56,541 nt of DNA, taken from contig CACWLP010000007.1 in NCBI GenBank assembly GCA_902761755.1, forward strand, positions 1 through 56,541, given 5' to 3'. Positions 26,326 through 35,288 of this stretch are shown piece by piece. The position numbers and the translations under genes were made by a program. This DNA is from an uncultured Eubacteriales bacterium. Lineage in GTDB: Bacteria; Bacillota; Clostridia; Christensenellales; Aristaeellaceae. The notes beneath the pieces are model-generated. The model saw nothing but the letters and a program-made list of their open reading frames with translations. It ran no database searches and was not told the DNA's origin. How positions within the stretch are numbered: position 1 is the first letter of the stretch; the number at the start of each line of letters is the position of its first letter.

Positions 26326-27399
26326 GTGCCTTTTGAAATCGTTCGGAACGATATCACAAATATGCGGGTCGACGCCATCGTAAACGCTGCCAATTCCACG
26401 CTGCTGGGCGGCGGCGGGGTGGACGGGGCCATTCACCGTGCCGCCGGGCCGCAGCTGCTGGCGGAATGCCGCACCCTGGGCGGCTGCGCAACCGGGCAGG
26501 CCAAGATCACCAAAGGGTATGATCTGCCCTGCCGGTACGTGATCCACACGGTGGGCCCCGTGTGGCAGGGCGGAGGAAAAAACGAAAAGGAGCTGCTGGC
26601 CTCCTGCTACGCCGCGTCCCTGGCGCTGGCAGCGGAGCACGGATGCGGATCCGTTGCCTTCCCGCTGATCTCCGCCGGGGCCTACGGCTATCCCAAGGAC
26701 GAGGCGCTGAAGATTGCCACGGATACTATAAGGGATTTCCTCTTTACCCACGATATGACCGTGTATCTGGTGATATTCGACCGCACGTCCTTCTCCATCA
26801 GCCAGAAGCTGTACGCCCACATCCAGGCGTTCATCGACGACGCGTATGTGGCTCCCCGGTATGATGAGGAGAGCGAGCGGCGCAGAAGATATCTCAACCA
26901 GATGGCGCCGTCCGATGGGGCGTCTGTGCCCATGATGGCGCCGGCGGCGCGTCCGCCCCGGGAGAAAAAGGAAAAAGCCGTCCGCCCGGCAGACATCGCG
27001 AAGGCGGACGCAGGATTGCGGGAGGCGGCCCTGGAGGATTACCTGAGCCGGCTGGACGAGGGCTTCCGGGAGATGCTGCTGCGCAGGATCGACGAAAGCG
27101 GCATGACCGACGCGGAATGCTACAAAAAAGCGAATGTGGACCGGAAGCTGTTCAATAAAATCAAAAATCAGCCCGATTACCGGCCCGGCAAAACCACCGT
27201 GCTGGCCTTCGCCGTGGCCCTGGAGCTGCCCCTGCGGGAAACGGAGGACATGCTCCGCCGGGCCGGCTATTCCCTTTCCCACAGCAGCAAGCTGGATCTG
27301 ATCGTGGAGTTTTTCATCACCAACGGGGTTTTCGATATTTTCCGGATCAACGAGGCGCTATTTTCCTTCGATCAGAAGCTGCTGGGCTCCGGGATGTGA
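26326..27399 (+). CDS. Macro domain protein with C-terminal HTH-like domain
   Basis: This 357-residue protein begins with a MacroD/YmdB-type macro domain (about 1-175: [45 protein letters not shown]), which binds ADP-ribose and can remove O-acetyl or mono-ADP-ribosyl groups. After a basic linker (about 180-225), residues 230-357 form a helical region with an HTH-like segment ([19 protein letters not shown]) ending in [18 protein letters not shown]. That C-terminal region recurs in Firmicutes proteins and may bind nucleic acid. GTG start after a G-rich ribosome site. It is first in an ADP-ribose-related operon. Confidence 0.9.
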   Translation: MPFEIVRNDITNMRVDAIVNAANSTLLGGGGVDGAIHRAAGPQLLAECRTLGGCATGQAKITKGYDLPCRYVIHTVGPVWQGGGKNEKELLASCYAASLALAAEHGCGSVAFPLISAGAYGYPKDEALKIATDTIRDFLFTHDMTVYLVIFDRTSFSISQKLYAHIQAFIDDAYVAPRYDEESERRRRYLNQMAPSDGASVPMMAPAARPPREKKEKAVRPADIAKADAGLREAALEDYLSRLDEGFREMLLRRIDESGMTDAECYKKANVDRKLFNKIKNQPDYRPGKTTVLAFAVALELPLRETEDMLRRAGYSLSHSSKLDLIVEFFITNGVFDIFRINEALFSFDQKLLGSGM

Positions 27400-27510
27400 C
27401 GCATCCCCGCCGCCTGCATTTGTCGCCTGCCGGGCGACCCGCCGCGCCCTTTTCTTTGCTATGATCGGTACGCAGGCTGAGCCTGACCACAGCAAAGAGG
27501 AGGGATTTTG

Positions 27511-28164
27511 ATGAAAAAGAATCTGACGGAAATGGTGTTCATCCTGGATAAAAGCGGCTCCATGGCCGGGCTGGAAGCGGACACCGTCGGCGGTTTCAAC
27601 AGCATGATCGAAAGGCAGAAGCAGCAGGAAGGCGAAGCGTATGTGTCCACGGTGCTCTTTTCCAATGAAAGCACCGTGATCCACGACCGGGTGGACGTAA
27701 GGAAGATCGAGCCCCTGACGGAAAGGCAGTACCGGGTGGGGGGCTGCACCGCCCTGATCGACGCCATCGGCGGGGCCATCCATCACATCGGCTGCGTGCA
27801 CAAGTACGCCCGGCCGGAGGACGTGCCGGAGCACACCGTATTCGTTATCACCACGGACGGCATGGAAAACGCCTCGCACCGCTACACCAGCGACGAGGTG
27901 AAGCAGATGGTGAAGCGCCAGAAGGAAAAGTACGGCTGGGAGTTCCTGTTCCTGGCCGCCAACATCGACGCCGTGGAAACCGCCGCGCGCTTCGGCATCG
28001 CGGAGGACCGGGCGGTGAATTTCCGCAACGACGGGGAGGGGCAGCGGCTGAATTACCGGGTGGTCGGCGACACCCTGGGCTGCATCCGGGCCAGCGCGCC
28101 CGTGGACAGGGAATGGAAACGCAGGATCGAACAGGACTATGAAAGCCGCAGAGACGGCAGATGA
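27511..28164 (+). CDS. VWA-domain protein in ADP-ribose operon
   Basis: This 217-residue cytoplasmic protein is a single von Willebrand A domain. It has a complete MIDAS site: DKSGS near residue 13, a Thr in GGCTALID and TTDGMEN. It lacks a signal peptide or membrane segment. VWA domains mediate metal-dependent protein binding. Its place between a macro protein and an ADP-ribosylglycohydrolase, with the next start 23 bases after its stop, suggests a scaffold or target-selection role in ADP-ribose turnover. That role is inference. AGGAGGG precedes the ATG. Confidence 0.87.
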   Translation: MKKNLTEMVFILDKSGSMAGLEADTVGGFNSMIERQKQQEGEAYVSTVLFSNESTVIHDRVDVRKIEPLTERQYRVGGCTALIDAIGGAIHHIGCVHKYARPEDVPEHTVFVITTDGMENASHRYTSDEVKQMVKRQKEKYGWEFLFLAANIDAVETAARFGIAEDRAVNFRNDGEGQRLNYRVVGDTLGCIRASAPVDREWKRRIEQDYESRRDGR

Positions 28165-28187
28165 ATTTTAAGAAGGAGGAACTGCAC

Positions 28188-29144
28188 ATGCGGAACATCT
28201 GGAAGGACGGGGTCCTGGGCGTGGTGACCGGCGACGCCCTGGGCTGCCCTGTGCAGTTTGAGACACGGAAGGAAGTGGCGGCGCATCCCGTGACCGGCAT
28301 GCGAGGACACGGCACCTTTCATCTCCCCGCCGGTTCCTGGACGGACGACAGCAGCCTGACCCTGGCGCTGCTGGACAGCATCAAAGAGAAAAATGGGATC
28401 GACCTGGACCACATCATGGGCAATTTCGTCAGCTGGCTGGACAAGGGAGCCTTCACCCCGTACGGATACGCCTACGATATCGGCCAGGGCACATTGCGGG
28501 CCATCAGGAAGTACAAGCTGAAAAAGCAGCCTCTGAAATGCGGGGGCACCGACGAATGGAACAACGGCAACGGAAGCCTCATGCGCATCCTGCCCGCCTG
28601 CCTGTACGCCTGGGTGAAGAAGCTGCCGGAGGAGGAAGCGGTATCCGCGATCCATCGTGTGGGCAGCCTGACCCACGGCCATCTCCGCGCCAATATCGCC
28701 TGCGGACTGTATTTCTTCATGGTCAAGGCCGTCCTGGACGGGAACGGGCCGCTTCCGGCCCGCCTGCAGGCCGGCCTGGACCGGGGCTTCGCTTACTACG
28801 AACAGGCCCTTGCGGACCGCGAAGACCTGGATCTGTACGCGCGGCTCCGGGATCTGGACGCCTTCGCCGCGCTGCCTCCGGAGAAAATCAAAAGCGGCGG
28901 CTACGTGGTGGATGCTCTGGAGGCGGCGGTCTGGGCGCTGCTCAACGCGGATACGTTTGCGGGCGCTCTGCTCAAGGCCGTCAACCTGGGCGACGACACC
29001 GACACCGTGGGCGCCATCGCCGGCGGCCTGGCGGGGCTGTATTACGGATACGGGGCGATCCCCGCCCCCTGGCTGGAAGCCCTTCCGAAACGGGATTGGA
29101 TCGAAGAAATGTGCGGGGAAGCAAACGAAAAAATCCGGGGATAA
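28188..29144 (+). CDS. ADP-ribosylglycohydrolase (DraG/ARH family)
   Basis: This 318-residue protein has the ARH fold signatures: GVVTGDALGCPVQFE near the N-terminus, SWTDDSSLTLALLDSI (metal-binding TDD) and NLGDDTDTVGAIAGGLAGLYYG near the C-terminus. These enzymes remove ADP-ribose from modified proteins, nucleic acids or small molecules, using two Mg2+ ions. AAGGAGG nine bases upstream supports the ATG at 28188 over one overlapping the VWA stop. Confidence 0.94.
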   Translation: MRNIWKDGVLGVVTGDALGCPVQFETRKEVAAHPVTGMRGHGTFHLPAGSWTDDSSLTLALLDSIKEKNGIDLDHIMGNFVSWLDKGAFTPYGYAYDIGQGTLRAIRKYKLKKQPLKCGGTDEWNNGNGSLMRILPACLYAWVKKLPEEEAVSAIHRVGSLTHGHLRANIACGLYFFMVKAVLDGNGPLPARLQAGLDRGFAYYEQALADREDLDLYARLRDLDAFAALPPEKIKSGGYVVDALEAAVWALLNADTFAGALLKAVNLGDDTDTVGAIAGGLAGLYYGYGAIPAPWLEALPKRDWIEEMCGEANEKIRG

Positions 29145-29160
29145 TCCCCGGCAAAAAAGG

Positions 29161-29196
29161 GGATGTTGCAGAAGCCAATCTGCAACATCCTCTTTG
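29161..29196 (+). terminator. Terminator after the ADP-ribosylglycohydrolase gene
   Basis: Arms GGATGTTGCAG (29161-29171) and CTGCAACATCC (29180-29190) form a perfect 11-bp stem followed by TCTTTGTTT. On the minus strand the stem is followed by a T-run as well, so it may also stop gpsA transcripts. Confidence 0.85.
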
Positions 29197-29253
29197 TTTA
29201 CAGGGATATTGGTTTTCATAAAGAATGAGCAACAGTGAATACCGGGAAATCTG

Positions 29254-29302
29254 TCGATCAAATGGAGGATCCATTTGATCGAAAGGGCTGTGCAGCAGCC
29301 CC
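29254..29302 (-). repeat. Double-hairpin repeat of family H, downstream of gpsA
   Basis: On the minus strand a GGGGCTG/CAGCCC hairpin is followed by a 12-bp perfect palindrome (TCGATCAAATGG-ATCCT-CCATTTGATCGA). The same pair occurs in opposite orientation at 56388-56440, and the first hairpin also at 101-119. In both full copies the element directly follows a gene's stop codon in the same order, so it may act as a 3'-end or terminator element that has spread. Confidence 0.85.
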
Positions 29303-29306
29303 GGCT

Positions 29307-30299
29307 TTATTTCATCCATTCCCGCTTGAGCTTCCGGCCCATCAGCAATCCCACGGTGTCCGCGGGGTTTTCCCCGTCGTGGATGATGCGGTTCACCGCC
29401 TCCACGATGGGCATTTCCACCCCGTATTTTTCCGCCAGGCTCATGGCGGCGGGCAGGGCGTTGATGCCCTCCACCACCATGCCCACCTTTTCAATGGCCT
29501 CCCGCGGCCTGTATCCCTGGCCGATCAGGTATCCGCATTGGTTGTTACGGCTGTGGCGGCTGGTGGCGGTGACGATCAGATCCCCGATGCCCGCCAGGCC
29601 CGCGAAGGTTTCGTCCCGGCAGCCCATCGCCAGGCCCAGCCGCCGCATTTCCGCCAGGCCCCGGGTGATCAGGGCGGCCTTGGTATTGTCGCCGTAGCCC
29701 AGCCCGGCGGAGATGCCCGCCGCCAGGGCGATCACGTTCTTGAGCGCCCCGCAGAGCTCCACCCCCAGCACGTCTGTATTCGTGTATACGCGCATGCAGG
29801 TATCGGTAAAAATGCTCTGCACCTTTTCCGCCAGGCGGATATCCCCGCAGGCGGAAACGGCGGTGGTGGGCAGATCCTGGGCCACCTCCTCGGCGTGGGT
29901 GGGGCCGGACAGCACCGCCGTCGGGACATCCGGGATCACGTCGCCGATCACCTGGCTCATGGTTTCCAGGGTGCCCGGCTCGATGCCCTTGGCCACGTCC
30001 ACGATGAGCTGCCCGGGCCCGGCGTAGGGGGCGATCCTGCCCGCTGTGCCCCGGACGTACACGGAGGGCACCGCGAAGATGAGCATTTCTTTTCCTGCGC
30101 AGGCTTCTTTCTCGTCCGCCGTGAAGCGGATCCCTTCCGGGATCTCCATGCCGGGCAGGTTCCTGTGCCGCCGCGTTTTTCTCAAATCCTCTATTTCCGT
30201 CGGGAGCGCGGACCAGACGGCGATCTGGTGCCCCGCGTTGCAAAGGATACGGGCCAGCGCCGTTCCCCAGGTCCCCGCCCCGATGATGGCAATGTTCAT
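29307..30299 (-). CDS. gpsA: NAD(P)H-dependent glycerol-3-phosphate dehydrogenase
   Basis: This 330-residue protein has MNIAIIGAGTWGTALARIL (Rossmann motif), FAVPSVYVRG, VDVAKGIEPG, LSGPTHAEEVA, CGALKNVIALAAGI with the catalytic Lys, and GIGDLIVTATSRHSRN. It reduces dihydroxyacetone phosphate to sn-glycerol-3-phosphate for phospholipid synthesis. AAGGAGG directly before the ATG at 30299 fixes the start. Confidence 0.97.
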   Translation of the reverse strand: MNIAIIGAGTWGTALARILCNAGHQIAVWSALPTEIEDLRKTRRHRNLPGMEIPEGIRFTADEKEACAGKEMLIFAVPSVYVRGTAGRIAPYAGPGQLIVDVAKGIEPGTLETMSQVIGDVIPDVPTAVLSGPTHAEEVAQDLPTTAVSACGDIRLAEKVQSIFTDTCMRVYTNTDVLGVELCGALKNVIALAAGISAGLGYGDNTKAALITRGLAEMRRLGLAMGCRDETFAGLAGIGDLIVTATSRHSRNNQCGYLIGQGYRPREAIEKVGMVVEGINALPAAMSLAEKYGVEMPIVEAVNRIIHDGENPADTVGLLMGRKLKREWMK

Positions 30300-30328
30300 G
30301 GCAGCCTCCTTCATTCCCTTCTTCCAAT

Positions 30329-30356
30329 ATTATAAAGGATCCCTCCCCGTTGTCAA
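30329..30356 (-). promoter_or_regulatory. Sigma-A promoter of gpsA
   Basis: On the minus strand, TTGACA (30356-30351) and TATAAT (30334-30329) are both perfect consensus boxes with a 16-base spacer, about 30 bases before the ATG. Confidence 0.85.
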
Positions 30357-30476
30357 TGCACAGCCGCCGGGGCAGGGTGAATTTTGCCGGGAAAGCAGGA
30401 AAAAGCGGGCCGCCCGTCAAAGTACATCTTTGCCGCCCTGCGGGGCGCAAAAAGCACAGGAAAGGCGGAGAATGCC

Positions 30477-31085
30477 GTGCACATCGCGCTGACCTTTGAC
30501 GACGGGCCCAACACCGAAATCACCCCCCGGGTGCTGGATATCCTGGAGGAAAACGGCGTCCGGGCGTCTTTTTTCCTCATTGCCGACGCCATCACCCCGG
30601 AATCGGCGAAAGTGGCCCGCCGGGCCTGGGAAATGGGGTGCGAAATCAACAACCATTCCAAAACCCATGACTTTATGGACCGGATGGCCCCGGAAACGAT
30701 CCGGGAGGAGATCGCGGACTGCACCCAGAAGATCGTGGAGATCACCGGCGTTTCTCCCCGCTTTTTCCGCCCGCCCTACATCGCCGTGAACCAGACCCTC
30801 TACGATAACGTGGACCTCACCTTCATCTGCGGCGTGGGGTGCGAGGACTGGGTGCCGCAGGTGACGGCCCGGCAGCGGATCGACCGGATCCTGGCCAGCG
30901 CCAAGGACGGGGATATCCTCCTGCTCCACGATATGCCCGGGAACGAAAACACCGTGGAGGCCATCCGCACGGTGATCCCGGAGCTTAAGAAGCGCGGGTT
31001 TGAATTCGTCACCTGCGGGGAGCTGTTCGCCTGCAAGGGCGTGACGCCGGAGCGGGGAAAAATCTATTCCAACGTGTGGGACTGA
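30477..31085 (+). CDS. Minimal polysaccharide deacetylase (NodB domain)
   Basis: The product is about 202 residues and is a bare NodB domain: TFDDGP near the N-terminus, NHSKTHDF (metal His pair), FFRPPYIAVN and ILLLHDMP. It would deacetylate N-acetylated polysaccharides such as peptidoglycan fragments. I chose the GTG at 30477 after GGCGGAG; an upstream in-frame ATG at 30384 would add about 31 unmatched residues. No signal peptide is visible in either version, which is odd for a cell-wall enzyme. Confidence 0.85.
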   Translation: MHIALTFDDGPNTEITPRVLDILEENGVRASFFLIADAITPESAKVARRAWEMGCEINNHSKTHDFMDRMAPETIREEIADCTQKIVEITGVSPRFFRPPYIAVNQTLYDNVDLTFICGVGCEDWVPQVTARQRIDRILASAKDGDILLLHDMPGNENTVEAIRTVIPELKKRGFEFVTCGELFACKGVTPERGKIYSNVWD

Positions 31086-31088
31086 ACC

Positions 31089-31382
31089 GTGGAAAAAGAA
31101 ACGATGGTGCGTCAGCGCCTGGTTTTCCGCGGGCTGGTGCAGGGCGTGGGCTTCCGATGGCGCGCTTCCCGGGCTGCCCGAGCCGCGGGGGCCACGGGCT
31201 GGGTGCGCAATGAAGCGGACGGCAGCGTTACCGTGGAGCTCCAGGGCACTTTCTCGCAGATCGACGCCGTGATCGCCGCCCTGGACCGGGGGCTGTATAT
31301 CCGCATCGAGGAAACGGAGCGCCGCTCGATCCCTCTGGAAACGGGGGAGCGGGATTTTTCCGTGCGGGACGACGCATGGTAA
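31089..31382 (+). CDS. acyP: Acylphosphatase
   Basis: This protein of about 92-97 residues has the acylphosphatase signature: GLVQGVGFRWRASRAARAAG with the catalytic Arg, and GWVRNEADGSVTVELQG with the catalytic Asn. It hydrolyses acyl phosphates. The start is either GTG 31089, just after the deacetylase stop, or ATG 31104. The tight spacing suggests co-transcription with its neighbours. Confidence 0.95.
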   Translation: MEKETMVRQRLVFRGLVQGVGFRWRASRAARAAGATGWVRNEADGSVTVELQGTFSQIDAVIAALDRGLYIRIEETERRSIPLETGERDFSVRDDAW

Positions 31383-31397
31383 AGAAGGAGAAAGAAG

Positions 31398-32081
31398 ATG
31401 AAGCTGATCCGCTGGACGGAACGGGTGTGGTATTATCCCTTTGAACAGGAGCGGGACCGGCCTAACCTGGGCTATATCCGGGGCGATAAATGGAGCCTCG
31501 CCGTGGACGCCGGGCATTCCGACGCCCATGTACAGGCGTTTTACGCCGCGCTGGAGGAGGCGGGGCTGCCCCTGCCCGCCCTCACGGTGCTCACCCATTG
31601 GCACTGGGACCATACCTTTGCCATGCACGCCATCCACGGCCTGTCCCTGGCCAACGAAAGGACGAACGCCCACCTCCGGGCCATCCGGGAGCGGGTCGCC
31701 CGGGAAGGCGTGGAAGCCTTTTTTGCCTTGGACGAAAGCATCCGCCTGGAGTATGCGGGCGGCCGCCCGGTGCGGATCGTGACGGCCGATTTGACGTTTG
31801 ACCGGGAAATCCTGCTGGACGCGGGAAACTGCCCCGTCCGGGTGTTCCGGGCGGACGCCCCCCATACCGACGATTCCACATTGGTTTTCGTGCCGGGGGA
31901 TAAGGCGCTGTTCCTGGGGGACGCCGCCTGCGATGTTTTCACCACCGGGGAAAAAGACGCGGGAAAATGCCGCCGCCTGGCCACGGCCATCCGGGAAACG
32001 GGGGCGGAAACCTGCCTGGAGGGGCATTGGACGCCCCTGAGCACGGAAGAGACGCTGAAAGATCTGCTTGCGCAGCTTTGA
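31398..32081 (+). CDS. Metallo-beta-lactamase-fold hydrolase
   Basis: This 227-residue protein has the MBL metal motif THWHWDHTF (HxHxDH, about residues 62-70), then HTDDSTLVF and a later GDAACD. A final EGHWTPLS supplies the last His. The family covers many hydrolases, and the substrate cannot be judged. It lies in a run of small plus-strand enzyme genes with AAGGAG before the ATG. Confidence 0.87.
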   Translation: MKLIRWTERVWYYPFEQERDRPNLGYIRGDKWSLAVDAGHSDAHVQAFYAALEEAGLPLPALTVLTHWHWDHTFAMHAIHGLSLANERTNAHLRAIRERVAREGVEAFFALDESIRLEYAGGRPVRIVTADLTFDREILLDAGNCPVRVFRADAPHTDDSTLVFVPGDKALFLGDAACDVFTTGEKDAGKCRRLATAIRETGAETCLEGHWTPLSTEETLKDLLAQL

Positions 32082-32102
32082 TGAGTTTTTTGAGGACGGG
32101 AC

Positions 32103-33515
32103 ATGGAACGGATGTGGACGCGCGCCCGGCGCGCGCTGATCGGCGATAAGGATTTTTATCGGGCGGTGCTGGCGATCATCATTCCGGTGATCATCCAGAA
32201 CAGCATCTCCAATTTTGTGAATTTTCTGGATAACCTGATGGTGGGCGAACTGGGAAACGAGCAGATGAGCGGCGTTTCCATCGCCAATCAGCTGGTGTTC
32301 GTGTTCAACCTGGCGGTGTTCGGGGGCTTGGCGGGGCCGGGCATTTTCGGCGCGCAGTTTTACGGCGCGGGGGACACCGAGGGCCTGCGCAGCACCTTCC
32401 GCATCAAGATCCTGGAATCCATCCTGCTGCTGGCCGCGGCGGCGGGGGCCTTCCTGGGCTTCGGCCGGGAACTGATCAGCCTGTTCCTGCAAGGGGACGG
32501 CGACCCGGAAAAGGCGAAGATGATGCTGGATTTCAGCCAGGATTACCTGACGGTGATTCTGCTGGGGCTGCCTGCCTTCGCCCTGACCCAGTGCTACGCC
32601 GGCACCCTGCGGGAAACCGGCGAAACCCGGCTGCCCATGGCGGCCAGCCTGGCGGCGGTGATCACCAACGGGGTACTGAATTTCCTGCTGATTTTCGGCA
32701 AGCTGGGCCTGCCCCGGCTGGAGGTGACGGGCGCGGCCATCGCGACCGTGGTGAGCCGGTATGTGGAATTGGCCATTGTGATGATCTATACTCACCGCCA
32801 TTCCCTGCGCTTCCCCTTCATCCGGGGGGCGTACCGCACGCTGCGAGTGCCGGGGGCGCTGCTGAAAAAAGTGGCAAAGATGGGCGCGCCGCTGCTGATC
32901 AACGAGGTGCTCTGGTCCGTGGGCATGAGCACCCTCACCGCCGTGTATTCCCTGTGCGGGCTGGACGTGGTGCCCGCCCTGAGCGTTTCCTCCTCCGTGT
33001 CCAATCTGTTCAATTCCGTGTACATGTCCATGGGCACGGCGGTGGCGGTGATGATCGGCCAGGCCCTGGGCGCGGGGAAATTTGAAAAAGCGAAGGGGGA
33101 CGTGTGGCGCCTGATCGCCTTTGCCGTGGCCATGGCAGTGGGGATGGGGCTGCTGCTGATGCTGTTCGCCCCGCTGATCCCCCAGGCCTACGGCGGCGTC
33201 ACCCGGGAGGTGAAGGACGCGGCGGTCATCCTCCTCCGGCTCACCGCCTGCTTCATGCCCCTGTTCGCTTTCGCCCACTGCACGTATTTTACCCTCCGCT
33301 CCGGCGGCAAGACCATCATCACCTTCCTGTTCGACAGCGGCTACACCTGGGCGGTTTCCGTGCCCCTGGCGCTGCTGATGGTGCGGGTGCTGAAGACCGA
33401 CGTGTACGCCGCCTACGCCGTGGTGGAGGCCGCCAACGTCATCAAGTGCACCGTGGGCTATTTCTTCGTGCGCTCCGGCCGCTGGGTTCAGAACCTGACC
33501 CACAGCGCGGAATGA
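32103..33515 (+). CDS. MATE family efflux transporter
   Basis: This 470-residue protein has about twelve membrane segments in two halves and MATE signatures: IPVIIQNSISNFVNFLDNLMVGELG near the N-terminus, GPGIFGAQFYGAGD and GTAVAVMIGQALGAG in the second half. MATE proteins export drugs or metabolites using Na+ or H+ gradients. It starts 21 bases after the MBL-fold gene. Confidence 0.93.
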   Translation: MERMWTRARRALIGDKDFYRAVLAIIIPVIIQNSISNFVNFLDNLMVGELGNEQMSGVSIANQLVFVFNLAVFGGLAGPGIFGAQFYGAGDTEGLRSTFRIKILESILLLAAAAGAFLGFGRELISLFLQGDGDPEKAKMMLDFSQDYLTVILLGLPAFALTQCYAGTLRETGETRLPMAASLAAVITNGVLNFLLIFGKLGLPRLEVTGAAIATVVSRYVELAIVMIYTHRHSLRFPFIRGAYRTLRVPGALLKKVAKMGAPLLINEVLWSVGMSTLTAVYSLCGLDVVPALSVSSSVSNLFNSVYMSMGTAVAVMIGQALGAGKFEKAKGDVWRLIAFAVAMAVGMGLLLMLFAPLIPQAYGGVTREVKDAAVILLRLTACFMPLFAFAHCTYFTLRSGGKTIITFLFDSGYTWAVSVPLALLMVRVLKTDVYAAYAVVEAANVIKCTVGYFFVRSGRWVQNLTHSAE

Positions 33516-33934
33516 TCCCTTGCGGCACGGATGCCGATCGTTTTTCCGATGGACAGCTTCCGTACCGTATGATCTTGCTTTTCGCCCCTTGCCCGAGCCC
33601 CTTCCGGGCGTCAAAACAACGCAGGAAACGCTTCTCCGGGGGAAAAGAAAAGGCCTGCCCCTCAAGGGGAGGCCTGATTACTATATCTGTTCGGCAGTTA
33701 TCCTTCGGGGGAAAAAGCCTTCCCCTGGAGGGGAAGGTGGGCCGCGAAGCGGGTCGGATGAGGTGGTGTGTTCAGCCGATAGCCGTTAAGCAAAGGGATA
33801 CACCTCATCAGTCACCTTCGGTGACAGCTTCCCCTCAAGGGGAAGCCAGATCACCGCATCTACCCGGCAGCTTTCCGCCTTACTCCCGTATCCGTCCGGC
33901 GGTTTTCTGCCTTTCCGCTGCGTTTGAAATGCGC
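33516..33934. other. Intergenic region between convergent MATE and dnaB genes
   Basis: No gene is supported in these 419 bases. Most of the region consists of short palindromes belonging to a MITE-like repeat (see 33652-33846). The rest shows no clear terminator for either flanking gene. Confidence 0.6.
33652..33846. repeat. MITE-like palindromic repeat element
   Basis: The element has related palindromes at its ends and inside: CCCCTCAAGGGG at about 33658-33669, CCTTCCCCTGGAGGGGAAGG at 33719-33738 and CTTCCCCTCAAGGGGAAG near 33828-33845. Between the last two are CCGC-GAA-GCGG, GATGAGGTG paired with CACCTCATC, and GTCACC-TTC-GGTGAC. This pattern is one I associate with dispersed non-coding repeats of gut Firmicutes. 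There is no transposase here. Confidence 0.7.
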
Positions 33935-35287
33935 TCACATATCCGCGGCCAGGTTGTCAAACAGGGTGTATTCCCCCAGCCAGGCCAGCTTCACCGTGCC
34001 CAGGGGGCCGTTGCGCTGCTTGGCCACGATCACCTCGGCCACGTTGTCCGGCACGCCTTCCTCCCGCTTGTAATAGGCCTCCCGGTGCAGGAACATCACC
34101 ACGTCGGCGTCCTGCTCGATGGAGCCGGAATCCCGCAGGTCGCTCAGCATGGGGCGCAGCCCGCCGGCGCCGCGCTTTTCATTGGCGCGGGACAGCTGGG
34201 CGCAGGCCACCAGGGGCACTTTCAATTCCTGGGCGATGGCCTTCAGGCTGCGGGACAGCTGGCTCACCTCCACCTGCCGGCTTTCCGCCCGGACGTCGGA
34301 GCCCATGAGCTGCAAATAGTCCACCACGATCAGGTCCAGCCCGTGATCCATCATCATCCGGCGGCACCGGGAGCGCAGCTGCCCCGGGGTCAGGCCGGAG
34401 GTATCGTCGATATACATTTCGCTCTGGGCCAGCGGCGCCAGGGACCGGGCCAGCTTCACCCATTCTTCGTCCCGCAGCGAGCCCTTGCGCACGGACTGCA
34501 TGTTGATCCGGGCGTCGCTGCACAGGATACGCATGGCGATCTGCTCCCGGGGCATTTCCAGGGAGAAGATGGCCACCTTTTTTCCCTTCCGGGCGGCATT
34601 GGTGGCCAGGTTGATGGCGAAAGAGGTCTTGCCCATGGAGGGCCGGGCGCCCACCAGCACCAGTTCGCCTCCGTGGAGGCCGGTGAGCAGGCCGTCCAGG
34701 CTGTAAAACCCCGTGGGCACCCCCGCCACCTGGCCCTTGAGCCGGGCCAGCTCCTCCATCTGGGCGTAGGTCAGGGCCAGCACGTCCCGGATGTGCATCA
34801 GGTCCTCGCCGCCGTCCCGGCGCATCACGATATCGAAAATCTGCTTTTCCGCCAGGGACAGCACCTGGGGCAGCTCCTGCTCCTGGGCGTAGGCCGCCTT
34901 CGAGATCTCTCCCGACGCGCCGATCAGCCGCCGCAGGGTGGATTTTTCCGCCACGATGCGGATGTAATCCTTCACGTTGGCGGTGGTGGGCACGAACTGA
35001 GTCAGGTCGATCAGGTATTCAATACCGCCCACCCCGGGCAGCGTTCCCCGGCGGCTCAGCTCCGCGTCCATGGTCACCAGGTCCACGGCGCTGTGGCGCT
35101 CCGCCACGGCCCGGGCGGCGTCGAAGATCTCTTTATGGGCGGGCACGTAAAAATCTTCCCCCGTCAGCATTTCCATGGCGGCGGACACCGCGTTGGCGCT
35201 TTGCAGCATGGCCCCCAGCACGGAGCGTTCGGCCTCCGTGGAATGGGGCGGGACGGGCGCAAAGGACGTATCGGCAGGCATGCTCAT
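33935..35287 (-). CDS. dnaB: Replicative DNA helicase
   Basis: This 450-residue protein has the N-terminal DnaB domain (about 10-115), a linker, and the RecA-like helicase domain with VGARPSMGKTSFAINLA (Walker A, about residue 210), FSLEMPREQIAMR and DLIVVDYLQLM (Walker B). It unwinds DNA at the replication fork. It is the last gene of a yybS-rplI-dnaB unit and begins one base after the rplI stop. In Bacillus the orthologue is called dnaC. Confidence 0.97.
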   Translation of the reverse strand: MSMPADTSFAPVPPHSTEAERSVLGAMLQSANAVSAAMEMLTGEDFYVPAHKEIFDAARAVAERHSAVDLVTMDAELSRRGTLPGVGGIEYLIDLTQFVPTTANVKDYIRIVAEKSTLRRLIGASGEISKAAYAQEQELPQVLSLAEKQIFDIVMRRDGGEDLMHIRDVLALTYAQMEELARLKGQVAGVPTGFYSLDGLLTGLHGGELVLVGARPSMGKTSFAINLATNAARKGKKVAIFSLEMPREQIAMRILCSDARINMQSVRKGSLRDEEWVKLARSLAPLAQSEMYIDDTSGLTPGQLRSRCRRMMMDHGLDLIVVDYLQLMGSDVRAESRQVEVSQLSRSLKAIAQELKVPLVACAQLSRANEKRGAGGLRPMLSDLRDSGSIEQDADVVMFLHREAYYKREEGVPDNVAEVIVAKQRNGPLGTVKLAWLGEYTLFDNLAADM

Positions 35288-35288
35288 A

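Noticed and set aside
30417-33665. A 1082-codon open frame on the minus strand
   Set aside because: It is antisense to the deacetylase, acylphosphatase, MBL-fold and MATE genes, all of which have clear family motifs. Long antisense frames are common at this G+C content.
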